Positions 50,379 to 63,182 of a stretch of DNA of 64,000 nucleotides are shown piece after piece. Made by a program: the position numbers and the translations under genes. Positions within the stretch are counted from its first letter, which is position 1; every line of letters begins with the position of its first letter. A model generated the notes under the pieces. It made no database searches and was not told where the DNA came from. It was given only the letters and a program-made list of their open reading frames with translations. Origin of the DNA: Entrophospora sp. SA101 (taxonomy: Eukaryota > Glomeromycota > Glomeromycetes > Entrophosporales > Entrophosporaceae); the NCBI GenBank assembly GCA_958430865.1, contig CAUDNR010004445.1:84695-148694 (forward strand). Reading direction: 5' to 3'.

Positions 50379-51565
50379 TGTAAGAAAAATGTTACCCGAA
50401 ACAAAGTTGACCAAGAGCACGATCTTGGATCAATATGAAAGTTCAAATAATTAAGCTGGCAATCTTTAGAGTTTTGAAATCCACTTATCGCCCAAATATC
50501 ACAAACCAATAAAAATACTTTGAGCGTGCAAATAGACAGTATGTAACAAACGAGAGAGCCAATTACGCGAATATACAAAGGTCACATCCACCCGCACAAG
50601 CTTCCCAATTAACTGGAAAAGTATTAACGGATTCGATGTTATAATGATGTGATATATATCAAGAAGAGCATTTAGGATAGCGATAAATTAACAAATACAA
50701 GAATGACAATAGTTATTCCAAAGAGCCAGACACTTTCTTCCCTTTTGGGAGCTTTTCTTGTTTAGTAATATCCAAATAAGGGTAATTTTGTTGACTCAAT
50801 ATTGTTTATTAATTAATATGAATACAAAAAAATGCATGAAACATGAATTTATTTTGTTTGTGATTGATTGATTAAATATTCGTGTGCACTTAAACCATTA
50901 ATCATGATACACTCCTTTCTACAAATTAACATTATCATGTTTAAGCTTACCTGTTCCAGAGAATTCCAAACTGCACAAAATATATATACACATGTATTTT
51001 CCATCAAGCATACTAGAATTTGTTTAATCGACTATCTCAATCACTACTGACACTTAATGCATGTAATCGGCACATAACTCGAAAGCGCAATCCATTGACC
51101 GAGATTGAAGCTAGTAATTAAAATCCTGGCATTGAGGTATTTTTGAGGAATGAGATTGTTAGGAAAAAAGCAATGCCAGAGTCTGAGTATATATTCCCAC
51201 TTGAAAAACAGGAGCAATAATATATACTATGGAGAAAGGAACGCAAATATAAATTGTCGAGAAATCGCCACATTTTACATGTAACTATGAGAAAAAAAAA
51301 TCCAGGAAGCTGTATGTATTATTAGTCTATGTTGTCAACAAGCAAAACCGTGAACTAGATGCGGCGATCAACATTTTTATGTCATACATACGTTTTACGT
51401 CAGATAATGAAAAAAGACCGTTGGTTGATTGTTTAATGATAAATTAAAAATTTGATGATGATGAGATTATATTTTGTGTGTGTGTGTGTGTGTGTATTTA
51501 AAAAAGTAATTAATTTTTTATTTAAACAAAAAAATATTTCAACAAAAAAAATATCAAGGAATAAA
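50379..51565. other. Upstream region of TrpRS
   Basis: About 1.2 kb without a supported gene, just outside arm A'. It contains 50947-51023, the source of the inverted segment at 45606, and a (TG)n tract at about 51475-51495 shortly before the TrpRS start. Confidence 0.5.
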
Positions 51566-53607
51566 ATGTCTACTGCAAACGAAAATAACAATCAAATGTA
51601 TAATGAACGATTCTCGTTTTTTTTTCATTAATTATTTTTTTTTTTTTCAATTGACATGTTGTATTGTTAGTATCAAAGATCCTCAAGAACAAATAGTAAA
51701 TCCTTGGAATGTTCGTGGAGCAATCATTGAGGGAGAACCGCAAGCAATTAATTATGACAAATTGATCGAACAATTTGGTACAAAATCAATCGAAAAAGAT
51801 CTCTTGGAAAGATTTGAAACTTTAACGGGAAAAAAATGTCATGTGTTTTTAAGAAGAGGAGTATTCTTTTCGCATAGGTCCATATTTATTGTTACATTAT
51901 GCTCTTTTATTGTTTACATATTATTATAATTATTTGTATTATCATTAGAGGACTAGAAATAATTTTGGATCGTTATGAACAAAAGAAACCATTTTTTCTT
52001 TATACAGGACGAGGTCCGAGCAGTACTTCTATGCATCTTGGACACATGATTCCATTTATTTTTTGCCAGTGTGTAACACTTTTTTTTCGATTTTTTTCGA
52101 TTTTTTAAAATTACTCATTATAATATATTTATATAGATGGCTACAAGAAGTTTTTGATGTACCACTTGTCATTCAATTGACCGGTTAGTATTTTTTAAAA
52201 AAAAAACCATATATTATATGTTGCATGATATTATTAAATTTTTTTTTTTTTTACGTGATTTTTGTTGTTTTGTATTTTCCACAGATGATGAAAAATTTCT
52301 TTTTAGAGCAGACCTTACACTAGAAGATGCTAATAAATACGCATATGAAAATGCAAAAGATATTGTTGCTTGTGGATTTAAACTTGAAAAAACTTATATT
52401 TTCTCGAATCTTGACTCTATTAGGTTCGTCGTTACACTAAAAAAATGTTATCATCGTCGGCATCGTCATATTCATTATTCTGAAAAAATAATTTTTTTAG
52501 CGGTCCGTTTTATCGTAACATTGTAAGAATAGCAAAGTGTATCACAACCAGTCAATTGAAATCTACTTTTGGCTTCAATGATAGGTTAATAATATATTCT
52601 AAAATAATCAATCAATCCACCTTCCCCACATACATAATATTCATATAAAACAAAATCATTACTTACAAAATGCCTATTAAAATAGCGATAATATTGGAAA
52701 ACTTCATTTTGCCGCGATTCAATCTGCACCTTCGTTTTCTAATACTTTTCCTCAAATATTTGGTACCGATAGTGATATTCCTTGTTTGATTCCCTGTGCT
52801 ATTGATCAGGTTAGTATTGTTAGGATATATTTTCTTTTCTACATACAATATGATATAAATGATATTGATGGCATATACTTATATATATGTATATATATAT
52901 TTTTTTTAAAAAGGAACCATATTTTCGTTTGACGCGTGATGTTGCACGTAAACTCAATTACCCAAAACCAAGTTTGATTCATGCTAAATTTTTCCCTGCT
53001 CTTCAGGTATATATATATTCATATATTTATTACAATATTTGATATTTTATTGAAAAAAAAAAAAATGTAGGGTTCTCAAACAAAAATGAGTGCTTCTGTT
53101 GATAATTCTGCAATTTTTATGACTGATACTCGAGACAAAATCCAGACAAAGGTATTTATTGTGATATATATATATACTGCTAACTGACTGACTTTTTAAT
53201 TAGTAATAATAATTTTTTTTTCTTTTAACTAGATTAATAAATATGCCTTTTCTGGTGGTGGTGATACTTTAGAGCTTCATAAACTTCATGGCGGTAATCC
53301 TGATATAGACGTGGCGTATCAATATTTGCGCGTGTTCTTGAACAATGATGAAGAATTGGATAATCTATATAAAACTTATAAATCTGGTGAATTGATGACT
53401 AATGAATTGAAGGCTGTGTGTATTAAAGTAATACAAGAATTTGTTGGCGATTTTCAAAAGGTATTAATTAATATTAATATTAATATTAATATTAAAGGAA
53501 TCAAAATAATGATTTTTTTTAAAAAAAAAAAAATACAGCGTAAATCAGAAATTAGTGACGAACTAGTACGTCAATTCATGGATTCCAATAGAAAAATCCA
53601 CATTTAA
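51566..53607 (+). CDS. WRS1: Tryptophanyl-tRNA synthetase, cytosolic type
   Basis: Eleven exons (51566-51597, 51671-51877, 51949-52068, 52137-52183, 52285-52423, 52501-52584, 52686-52809, 52914-53006, 53071-53151, 53233-53460 and 53539-53607), all GT-AG, give 407 residues, close to the usual size of the fungal cytosolic enzyme. It is a class I aminoacyl-tRNA synthetase that charges tRNA-Trp with tryptophan using ATP. The HIGH-type motif is in [15 protein letters not shown] (about residue 105) and the KMSKS-type motif is KMSAS (about residue 287), as in eukaryotic TrpRS. Other family landmarks are [26 protein letters not shown] and [19 protein letters not shown]. It converges on the MAPKKK, whose stop is about 470 bases downstream on the opposite strand. 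The start is the first ATG of the open first exon. Confidence 0.95.
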
Positions 53608-54072
53608 ATTTTCTTTTTTACAAAAATTATTGCTGTATAAAACTATAAAAATGTAGTATTACAAAAATGATTAAAAATAAGGCATTAAAAATTTATTATC
53701 ATTCCTTAATTAGAAAATGATATTAATTAAAAGATGATAAACTATATGTATGTATTTACATAAAAATATATATATAAAAAAAAAGATAGTTTTTTTTTTA
53801 GTTTTATAATTGGTTATCTACATGAATAAATTATCCTCCACCAAAAATAAATATAATAATAATAAATAAATAAAGTACAAGGAATTTAATCAAAAAAAAA
53901 ACAAAATAAATTAATTAGTAATTAGAAAAAAAAAAAATATGAAAAAAAAATTAATTAAAATAATTAAAAATAATAGTAAATCTATTATTATTATATATTT
54001 TTAATATGAATAATAAAATAAACAATATTAAATTTTATTATTTATTTTTATTTAAAACTAAATTACTTTTAT
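53608..54072. other. Short region between convergent genes
   Basis: AT-rich stretch between the TrpRS and MAPKKK stop codons, rich in A and T runs that would serve as 3' ends. No further gene. Confidence 0.5.
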
Positions 54073-56665
54073 TTATATATTTGATGGTGGTGGTGTTATT
54101 ATTGGTGATGGTGATGCTTTTCCAGGTATCACTATATGTTCCTTAATAAAAATAAAAATAAAAAACAAACCTCAATAAATAAATTTGTAATTTTTTCTTT
54201 TATTTCTACAGATAAAAAATTATATAATACTTACTTTGAAGTGGAAGTCTGGATCATCGTGTACAAAAGGATGTGATAGTAATAAATCTTCAGCGGTTGG
54301 CCTTATTTCAGGTTCACTATTATTATTAATATTAATGTTAATGTTAATGTTAATTACTATTAGTGTGGAAACAAAAAAAATTTAATATCCTTTATTATCT
54401 TAACGCACATTATAAAACATTTATCAAGACAATCTCTAGCTTCTGCTGACATTATAAGATCTTCTCTTATTGGAGGAGCTTTTTTCTCGCTTCCAAGCTG
54501 TATACATATAAATAAATTTGGGTAAATAAAAATAATTATTAATTAAACAATTATTATATGAAATTACTAACTAACCTTAAACATTGCAGCAAGATCTGAT
54601 AAATTTGGCCAAGGTCTTTCACCAGCAAACATTTCGAGTATAACACAACCCAAACTCCTAAAACATAAAAAAACAATTGATAAAAAATGTATTTTTGAAA
54701 AAACAAAAGTTTACATGGTAATGATAATAGTGATAATAATACACACCATATATCCACTTTTGCACTATAACCTTTAGTAAAAACTTCAGGTGCCATCCAA
54801 AATATTGTACCTTGTAATGACATATTAGAACTATAATCGTATGCAAGTGCATGATCTAAAATATAAATAAAAAGTATAATATAATTGTTTTTTAATTTTA
54901 ATTCCCAATTCCAATTCCTATTTTTTTAAATAAAAATAATAAATTTAACATACCACTTTTTTTCGATATCCCAAAATCAGATATTTTGCAAATACCATCC
55001 TCATTTACTAAAATATTGTCTGCTTTAATATCCTTAATAATAATACAGATAATAAGGTTTTGATGTTAGGATCCTCTATATAACATCCATATAATGATTT
55101 ATGACAATAATGATTTGATAATTACTCTGTGTAATATTCCTCTATTATGCAAATATTGTAAGCCTAGTAAAATTTGTCGTGTGAATGATCTTACAACTGG
55201 TTCCTTAAGTGGACCATTCATTCTTAAATATGTACCAATTGAACCACCGTTAACATATTCAAGAAAAATGTTAACTTCTTCTTCATTTTCTTCATAACCT
55301 ACATTATTGTATGCATTTGTGAATAAACAATATTTTTCAAAATATAATAAAAATGTATAAAAAACAATTAAGAAATAAATATACCAACCAATATATTGTA
55401 CAATGTGATCATGATCCAGATCTTTTAATATTTTCATTTCATCTTTAAAAGATTTTACCTAAAAATATTTCAACAAAAAAAGATCAATACATGTTGTGAT
55501 GATAACAGCAGCAACAACAATAACAACAACAAACAGTATATGCATTTATTAACCATATTTCTTTGCCTTTGATTTATTTCATCTGATCGAGTCCGTGGAG
55601 TTTCGACTTGTTTCACTGCCATCATTTCTGATGTTGTCACATTAAGCGCAATATATACTTTTCCAAATGTACCTTTACCAATAAGTTCACCCTTTACCCA
55701 TTTGACAGCATCTTTTATCATTATCCAATTATCAATTAGTTCATTAATTTAGCAATAAATAAATATAAATTTATCGAATAATAAACTTACGATTTGATAA
55801 TGATGAACAATTTGTTGTTTTATCTTGCATAATATTGTTTTCCGCATTCTGCTCACAAAATTTCATTGGTCTTTGTTCAACAGCTTTTTTACCCCAAAAT
55901 TTGGTAGTAGGTTTTCTAGCTAACCGTTGGTTAGCTTTAACCGCGTTAACAGCTTCAATAAACCTTTTATTTTTTTCACGTTCGTGTACCTCATGAAGTG
56001 TTGAACGAATTGATTTATATCTTGTTATTTTAGCACCACCGTTACCACTACGGCCACCATCACCATTATTGCCATTACTTTTTTCTGTTATTACTTTAGA
56101 TGACGGTGAAATTTCTTCTTGTTGACTTGCATTTTGTGGAGGTGCAGGTGTTACAGGTGTTACGGGTGTCCCAGGTGTTTCTGTTATCGGTTTATCAAGA
56201 TCATGTCCAGGAAAAAATTGTTCGAGGTTCTCCAATACATCTTCAGTGGTCGGCCTTACAATCCACGATTCTACACCTCTACGTAATGAAACAGCCCGTG
56301 CAAGTTTACCACCACCTTTTGATGAATCCGAAAATTTTTTTTCTCTATTAGCCCTACCATTACTATTGCTACCATTACCATTACTACTATCGTCATTATT
56401 ATTATTACTATTATTATCATTTATGTTAGAAGTTTCCGAAGCATTGTTATTATTATTACCATCACCATCATTAGGATTGGAATGGTTACTATTATTTTCT
56501 GTAGAATCGACAACGTTATTATGTCTTTCCGTAGCAATTTTGTTGTCTTTATAATTGTTGTTGTTGTTTTCGATTATCAAAGTACTAGTATTACTAACAT
56601 TTTCTATAGTGTCAACTAGTTCATGTCTAACGATATTATCAGATTGTCCATTATTTTTATTGTAG

Positions 56666-56697
<32 letters not shown>

Positions 56698-58997
56698 GCT
56701 GTTGCTGTTGCTGTTGCTACTGTTTTTATTATCAAAAATATTAAAAATATCATTTTTGCTAACATTATTAACATCCGTCGGTAAAGGTGACGGGGCAGGT
56801 TTAACCGCCCAAAGATCATCGTCATCGTCGTCGTCATCATCATCACCATCATAACTGTTAATTTTAATACTCTCAGGTAGTGATAAAGTATTATTATTAT
56901 TTTCTATGGTATCAACTAATTCATGCCTAATAATATTATCGCAATCTCCGTGATTATGAATATGTTTATTTTTTGAAGGAATGGGTTTAACCATCCAGAC
57001 GCCCTTATAATTTTCATCTTCTTCATTTTGATTTTGATTATAGTTATGGTGGAAATCATTATTATCATCGTTATTGTTGTAGTTACTATTATCATTATTA
57101 CCATAGTTTGGTATCGGCATTGGCATTGGAAACTTTATGTCTTGTAGATCATATTTAATATCTGATGGTTCTGCAGTAATTGGGCTAAACTCTTCTGTAC
57201 TTTTCCAACCTTCTTGGAGTGTTGGATTAAAACCACCTGAAAAATATTTACCACTTGTATAAAAACTAGACGGTGATGAATTAGCTCTGAGTTCATTTTG
57301 GCTAGCCATTATTGGTAAATTATGATAAATTGGTTCTGTTGTTGATCTATGCTTAACAAAAAATTTTAATGTTCCTCGATCATCTGCATTCAAACATTTG
57401 TGAATTAGATCATTATCCTCTAATCTTGGTCCTAAAATTATATATATGTATGTATGTATATTAATTAAATTTATTAGTCAAATCAAAGATTCAAAAATTT
57501 TAATAATTATACCGATTTCTTTTTGTCCAAGTTCAGTCAAATGAAATGTATAATTCTCACAATCATTAGGATCAATATCCAATTGTGAAAATATTACTCT
57601 TTTTATTTTAGATCTTGGTTCATCCCCAGATAATTCAACTAAACGAAAATTCTTAAAATCAAATGTCAACTGGAAATTGTGCTTGGGTAAATTTGTAAAA
57701 TTGTTTAGTGTTGAAGTTGCTGACGATATTGGATCTTCTAAATTATTTGAAATTCCATTAGACTAGATAAAAACAAATAAACAATAGGTAAGTATAATAT
57801 TAATAATAATAATAATGATAATAATGATAATAATGATAATGATAATCATTAGTGTTGTAATAAATTAGCATTTTTAATAAATAGATTGATCATACATACA
57901 AACGAAGGTTTAGACTTAATATTATTAATATTATCAACGTTATTTGCTGGATGATTAATAAAAGGTTTCCACTTTCTGCTTATCGGTGAAGGAGGACTGG
58001 GAGTTTTATCATCAAGATAGCCATTATTGTTATTATATTGATATGGTGATTGATCATGTGGATCTTGAGATAAAAATGGGATTGAAGTTAATATAGTTGG
58101 TTTTGACCATTTTTCATTATCTAAAGATGCAGAAAATTTTCTTTGCAATTCATGGTCGTTATTTAATGTTGATGTTGATGACGATGGTGATGAATTAATC
58201 GTTAAATTTGATGAATTTTTATGATCCCAACCAATCGAAGAACTCCTTGGATTAATAGTAGGACTAAATGAATGATTGTTTTGATGATTGTTTGCATTAC
58301 GCAAGTCAGGAAAACTAGTTGATAATTTAAGCGTTTTGTTTGTTGTAGCTTCCAATAAACTAGGTGCACTAAGGCGTGTTTGAGATGAATTATGCGTTGT
58401 TGGTGAATAAGATAATGAACCATATGTGTCACGAAGACCTCCTAATAAATCTTGAGAGCTCTATATATTGTATTATATTATATTTGTTATTAAAGTTATT
58501 AAAATAGAAAAAAAAATTTATTTTGTCACAAACCTTATCTGAAAATGAAGGCCGTTCACCTATCTTTCTAATAGCCGTTATCAATTTATAACGACCTTCC
58601 GTTTCATTTTTTAATAAATGTTTAATTTTTCTAAGGTCACGTAATGCAAAAAAATCTTCACCGTATAATTTATTGTCTATAAATAAATATAAATATAAAA
58701 TAATTAATTGTATTATTATTGTTGTTGTCATTATTATTATTAAAAACAAATGTTTGATTTTAAGTAAAATTATTTTTTAATGCCAGAGATTCGATCATTA
58801 AACCAACGTTATTACAAGAACGCATAAATATAGTTACCAATAAAGATTTGTTTATATTCACTAAAAGAGTTATCCTCAAGCCATTGTAAAACTTTTTCAA
58901 GGGTCCACAATGAATAATCTATTTCCCCATCTATTGAACTTGATCTACTTCGATCATGAGTATGTCCTGCTATATGGTCTCGACGAATTAATGACAT
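54073..58997 (-). CDS. MAPKKK of the Ste11/Bck1 group with SAM and Ras-binding regions (complete copy)
   Basis: Minus-strand multi-exon gene encoding roughly 1,200 residues. Order: a SAM domain ([20 protein letters not shown], then [15 protein letters not shown], with a Ser/Asn-rich stretch after); a Ras-binding region like that of Ste11/Byr2 ([20 protein letters not shown], then [20 protein letters not shown]); a long Asn/Asp-rich linker; and a kinase domain at the C-terminus. Kinase motifs are [21 protein letters not shown] (catalytic Lys), [12 protein letters not shown] across an intron, [18 protein letters not shown] and the DIW motif. The kinase domain resembles Bck1/Mkh1 more than Ste11, while the N-terminus resembles Ste11/Byr2. 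It should act in the cytoplasm at the top of a MAPK cascade (cell wall or mating/invasion type). Linker codons form AAC/GAT microsatellites. Ends at TAA 54073-54075. Confidence 0.9.
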
Positions 58998-60966
58998 CAG
59001 CAGCAAAAATTTTTCTAATAAATATTACACATTATTTAATAATATTTATATATATATATATATATACATATATATAATAGAATGATGATAATCCTTTGTA
59101 TTTTTATTTATACATTATAATACAAATTTGTGGCACCAACATGAATCAACAATTGTTCGTGAGCTAAGGTGTATACCAATAATGGTGAAACTCTTCAATT
59201 TAGTTCCCCATTCGTGAGTGACATGCACACACATGTCTTCCACATATTAGTGTTTATATTTGGCAATTTGTAACAAGTTGCAAAGAAAGAACCTTAATAA
59301 AGATGCAAGTAATAATAATTAGCATTATTATTTTTTAAAAAAACGGTGTGGTTTTCAAATGATTGTGACTTTATTGTGGATAAAACTGTTCTTCTCTTTC
59401 TCAACTGGGGATTAGAAATCTGTTGATTTGTATACACAGTCAAACATTGTCACAACGGACTATATTATTAATAATAGTAATTAAAATTATCATTATCATA
59501 ATAATAAATAACGGGTTTTTTAAAAAAATTTGCATATAAAAAGCCGTAGTGGCAAGATTAGTACTAGTAATTTTGCCATATGTGTTTCGTCCATCCTCCG
59601 TGACAAACTGCTCAATTTAATATTAACCGCTTTCTGCGCCACTCGACCAAAAACAAAAATCACGTGCCAAACGCATTTGTACGAGTCCAAATTTGGAAAT
59701 AATCATCATATCTCAATAAAAGATTATTATAAATAAATAAAATTCATGATTATTTTTATTTTATTATAAACATTTTCAAATAATATGTATATATGTATAA
59801 TAAGTAAGGTTCAGCTGTAATTCACGGATCATACGTTGAATTACATGCAATTGCTAATTGATGACTTTAAACATAAAATCGTGATTATCTAACTTGCACG
59901 TCATTAAATCATTGGTGGGATTATTGGCAGAAGAGAGAGAGAGGTTGGGTTATCGTACTTCTTTTGCTTTGAAATTCAAATCCGAAATAGAAATGGAAAT
60001 GGAAAAAATAAATAAATATAATTCGAAATTCAAATTTATTGAGTGAACGTACGAACCTTTATTAAAATAGTACCATTTTCAAAATGTGCTTGATTGTTTT
60101 TTTCAATTTCGACAACGAGAAAGTAAAAATTAGTGACGGAGATGTGTCTGTTACACTTTAAGAAAAGTCTTACACTTGGTTGGATGTAAGAATACAGTAA
60201 TAGATATTCGATCGACCTAATCAATCGGATGGATGCATGAAATGCAAGATAAAGTAATTAATTGATAGTCGTTTTACGGTTTGAAATTTTTATTAAATAA
60301 TAAAACATTTGTCATTCTTTTTATCGATAACTATCTCTTTATTTATTGGTGTTACATTGTTAATAATCGTTTTGTTTAACAACGAAATTAAAAAAACCCC
60401 CTCCCGTCATTAATCATTTTGTTATTTGGTTTGAAAATTTGTTTTTAAATAAATAATGTCTTCTATTTTGTCTTGTAATGTGTTTATTATTATCAAGAGC
60501 CTAAGCGGCGAACTTTGCAGAGTAGACGATGACAACTTTCGCCAAAAAAAGCTTCAAGGTATCTTGGAGTAATTTAAAAAACATGATCCAAGAGATTAAA
60601 GAAAATATGTTCTTTGATGGTTGGAACATTTTTTAACATTGGATCGGAGCTATTCTTAAGAAATTTTTTTAATAATAATTTATTTTATAGGTTCCAATTG
60701 GCCAATTAAAATGACTCTTTCTTCGCGATAATTTTTTTGAATAGATAAAAATGCCATGGACACAAAAAGGTTAAATGTTTCGTACGTACTAAATGGACTG
60801 AACGAAATCTCTCCACGTTGATACCTTTTGGTCCCTATAATAATAAGGGTGAAATTCAAATTATCGTCAAAGTTTCATATCCAAACACTCCCACCCCAAA
60901 ATTTTAATTCACACAACAGAAATAATAAATAAATATTTTATTCTTTTCATTTACATTCTTAAAAAA
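58998..60966. other. Intergenic region between MAPKKK and F-box relic, right copy
   Basis: Shared upstream region of the two divergent loci; no gene supported. Mirrors 40748-42716. Confidence 0.5.
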
Positions 60967-62243
60967 ATGTTTGAAATAATGAATTTACCGTCTGGACTTC
61001 TAACCGAAACATTCAAATACATTGAAGATGATTATAAAACGTTATATTCCTGTATCCTTGTCAACAAACAATGGCACAATACCAATATTCCAATTTTATG
61101 GAGAAATCCATTTTATTCTCTTAACAGCATTAAAAATATTAATTAATTGTTTATTGGAAGTATATAAGAATTTCTTAACTAGAACTGAATTAACTTTTGA
61201 ACTATTGGAGAAACACCATTATACAATTATGTCTGGTTTTGTACTATAATGCCCAATTACCTGATAGAATCGAATATTTTACAAAATAAATTGGGAAACT
61301 TTATTTTAGATCATTCAGCAGGTATTAGAAAGTTTAGTATTAATTATATAGTTGTTTTCGGAATATTTATGAAAAAGATTGTAATTTATTAATTAATCAT
61401 CATAAATTTGATAATTGTTTTCAGAATCTATGAAATAGATTGTAATAGTTCTTATAGTGGTGAATTTTTTGATAAATTGGCAAACATTTGTAAAAAAATA
61501 TTCAATAATTAATAATACAATACATAAGTAACCATATATATAAATTGGCACAGCTAATTAAAAACACAAAATCAAAAATTAAATGGTTAGTTATTAAATC
61601 AAACATCGGGACAAAACTTGCCAGATGAATTAAAAAGGCAATATTAACGTATTCACAATTAATAATTTTTTATAGATCTTATGGTGGTGGAAATAATTTT
61701 AATGATTTATTATTAGAACTTTTAAAAACTTAAAGGCTTTAGAATTAACACCATCTCATGCTGATAACAAGATAAAAAGTTGGAAAAATATTTCACTGTC
61801 AAAGATTGAATCTGTGAAGTTATGTATTAACTGTCAACCATTTCTACCAGACTTGTCTGATTTTATTAATATCAATGGAAAAATCTTAAAAAATTGGATG
61901 TTGATGGTTATCACAGGAAAGATATTTCAATCAATTGCACAACATTGTAAAATTTAATCATATTTTACGAGGATGAATTCGACCAGGAATTAATGGAAAT
62001 ACTCAAAAATTGTATTGAATTAAAAAGTATTATTTAATAATTATTTTTCTGGTAAAATAGATTGTGATAAAGCGTTAACAGTGTTAAATGAAGCATTACC
62101 AAAAAAACTTAAAGTTAATCACTTTTGCTTATGGGGTTTATAAAATTAGTAATAACTATCCTTTAGATATTCTAATAAAGAATTGGGGAGGACCCAAACC
62201 TTTAATAATAAAATTTGATAAACATGGAATTTGTGAAGAATGA
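60967..62243 (+). pseudogene. F-box protein relic, right copy
   Basis: Plus-strand counterpart of 39471-40747. ATG at 60967 opens the F-box (MFEIMNLPSGLLTETF), then frames break after SLNSIKNIN; the end reads WGGPKPLIIKFDKHGICEE and a stop at 62243. It has the same lesions as the left copy. Confidence 0.7.
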
Positions 62244-62706
62244 TGTTAAAAAAATACCGGGATTTAAAAATTAATAGTGTTTAAAAATCATACTTTTACC
62301 AATTTAATATTTAATACCAATAAATTGATAATAACCCGAAAAATCATTAATATTAAAGTAAACAATAATAATATATAGTTTTTCATTTTGAATTATATTT
62401 TTTTCTTTTGATACAAGAAAATGAAACTTACATTTTATATTGTAATTAAAGACACTTTTGATTGTTGCAACCATAGATAGTCATTTTTTTTTTTTTAATT
62501 GCGACAAGTATCCTTAATTGCAATAAAAAAAACCTGATGTTGATGAGTAAAAATTATTACGTACGAAATGTTTACGAAACGTAATATTAACACATTCAGA
62601 TTTAGTATTATTATTATTATAATTAGGATTATCACCTTCAAGTTGTCCTGAACATTATATTCTTAGATGTAGCATACATATTTATAAAAGGTATTTCGAC
62701 TTTCTA

Positions 62707-62737
<31 letters not shown>

Positions 62738-63050
62738 TATTATTATTATTATTATATTATTATTATTATTATTACTGTTATTATTATTATTATTATTATG
62801 GAAATTTACTCTTTATCGGATGTAACTTTTCATTCCCCGTGCGTAAAACTTGTTTATTTATTATTATCTTTTCAAATATAAAATAAATACTTATAGCATT
62901 TATTTATGTTGTAATATAAAAAAATGGTTAATAAAGGCATTATTTTCAAGGAATATATATATATATATATATATATTTAATTATAAAATTGGGATTGAAT
63001 AATTAAATTATAAATAAATATAAGGAATAAGGAGATGTTATAAACTGTTA
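62244..63050. other. AT-rich microsatellite-bearing stretch
   Basis: Contains interrupted TTA repeats (about 62704-62797) and (AT)n (about 62955-62977), mirroring 38735-39010. No gene. Confidence 0.6.
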
Positions 63051-63182
63051 GTGTTCCATGTCGCAATCCAAAAAAGGAAACAAAATGGTCGTAAAGGTGG
63101 TTGCAACCAGTGGTTGCAATCATTTTTATATGACGCAAAGGTGGTAGCAACCATCATCAAAAGTTGCAGCCGGTATCCTTAT
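63051..63182. repeat. Dispersed repeat R, copy 3
   Basis: Inverted counterpart of 38532-38663. One flank keeps TTATAAACTGTTAG; the other flank (from 63183) is different from the left copy. Confidence 0.75.

Larger units (their letters stand above)
56058..63182. repeat. Inverted duplication block B, right copy
   Basis: Reverse complement of 38532-45595, including an extra 61 bases at 57328-57388 that keep the MAPKKK frame open. The outer edge at 63182 coincides with the end of repeat R, after which the sequence is unlike the left copy's flank. Confidence 0.95.

Noticed and set aside
55771..57393. Start of the MAPKKK long exon at 57393 as a translation start
   Set aside because: The codon there is TTG and the frame continues upstream through a splice acceptor into the Ras-binding exons, so it is an internal exon.
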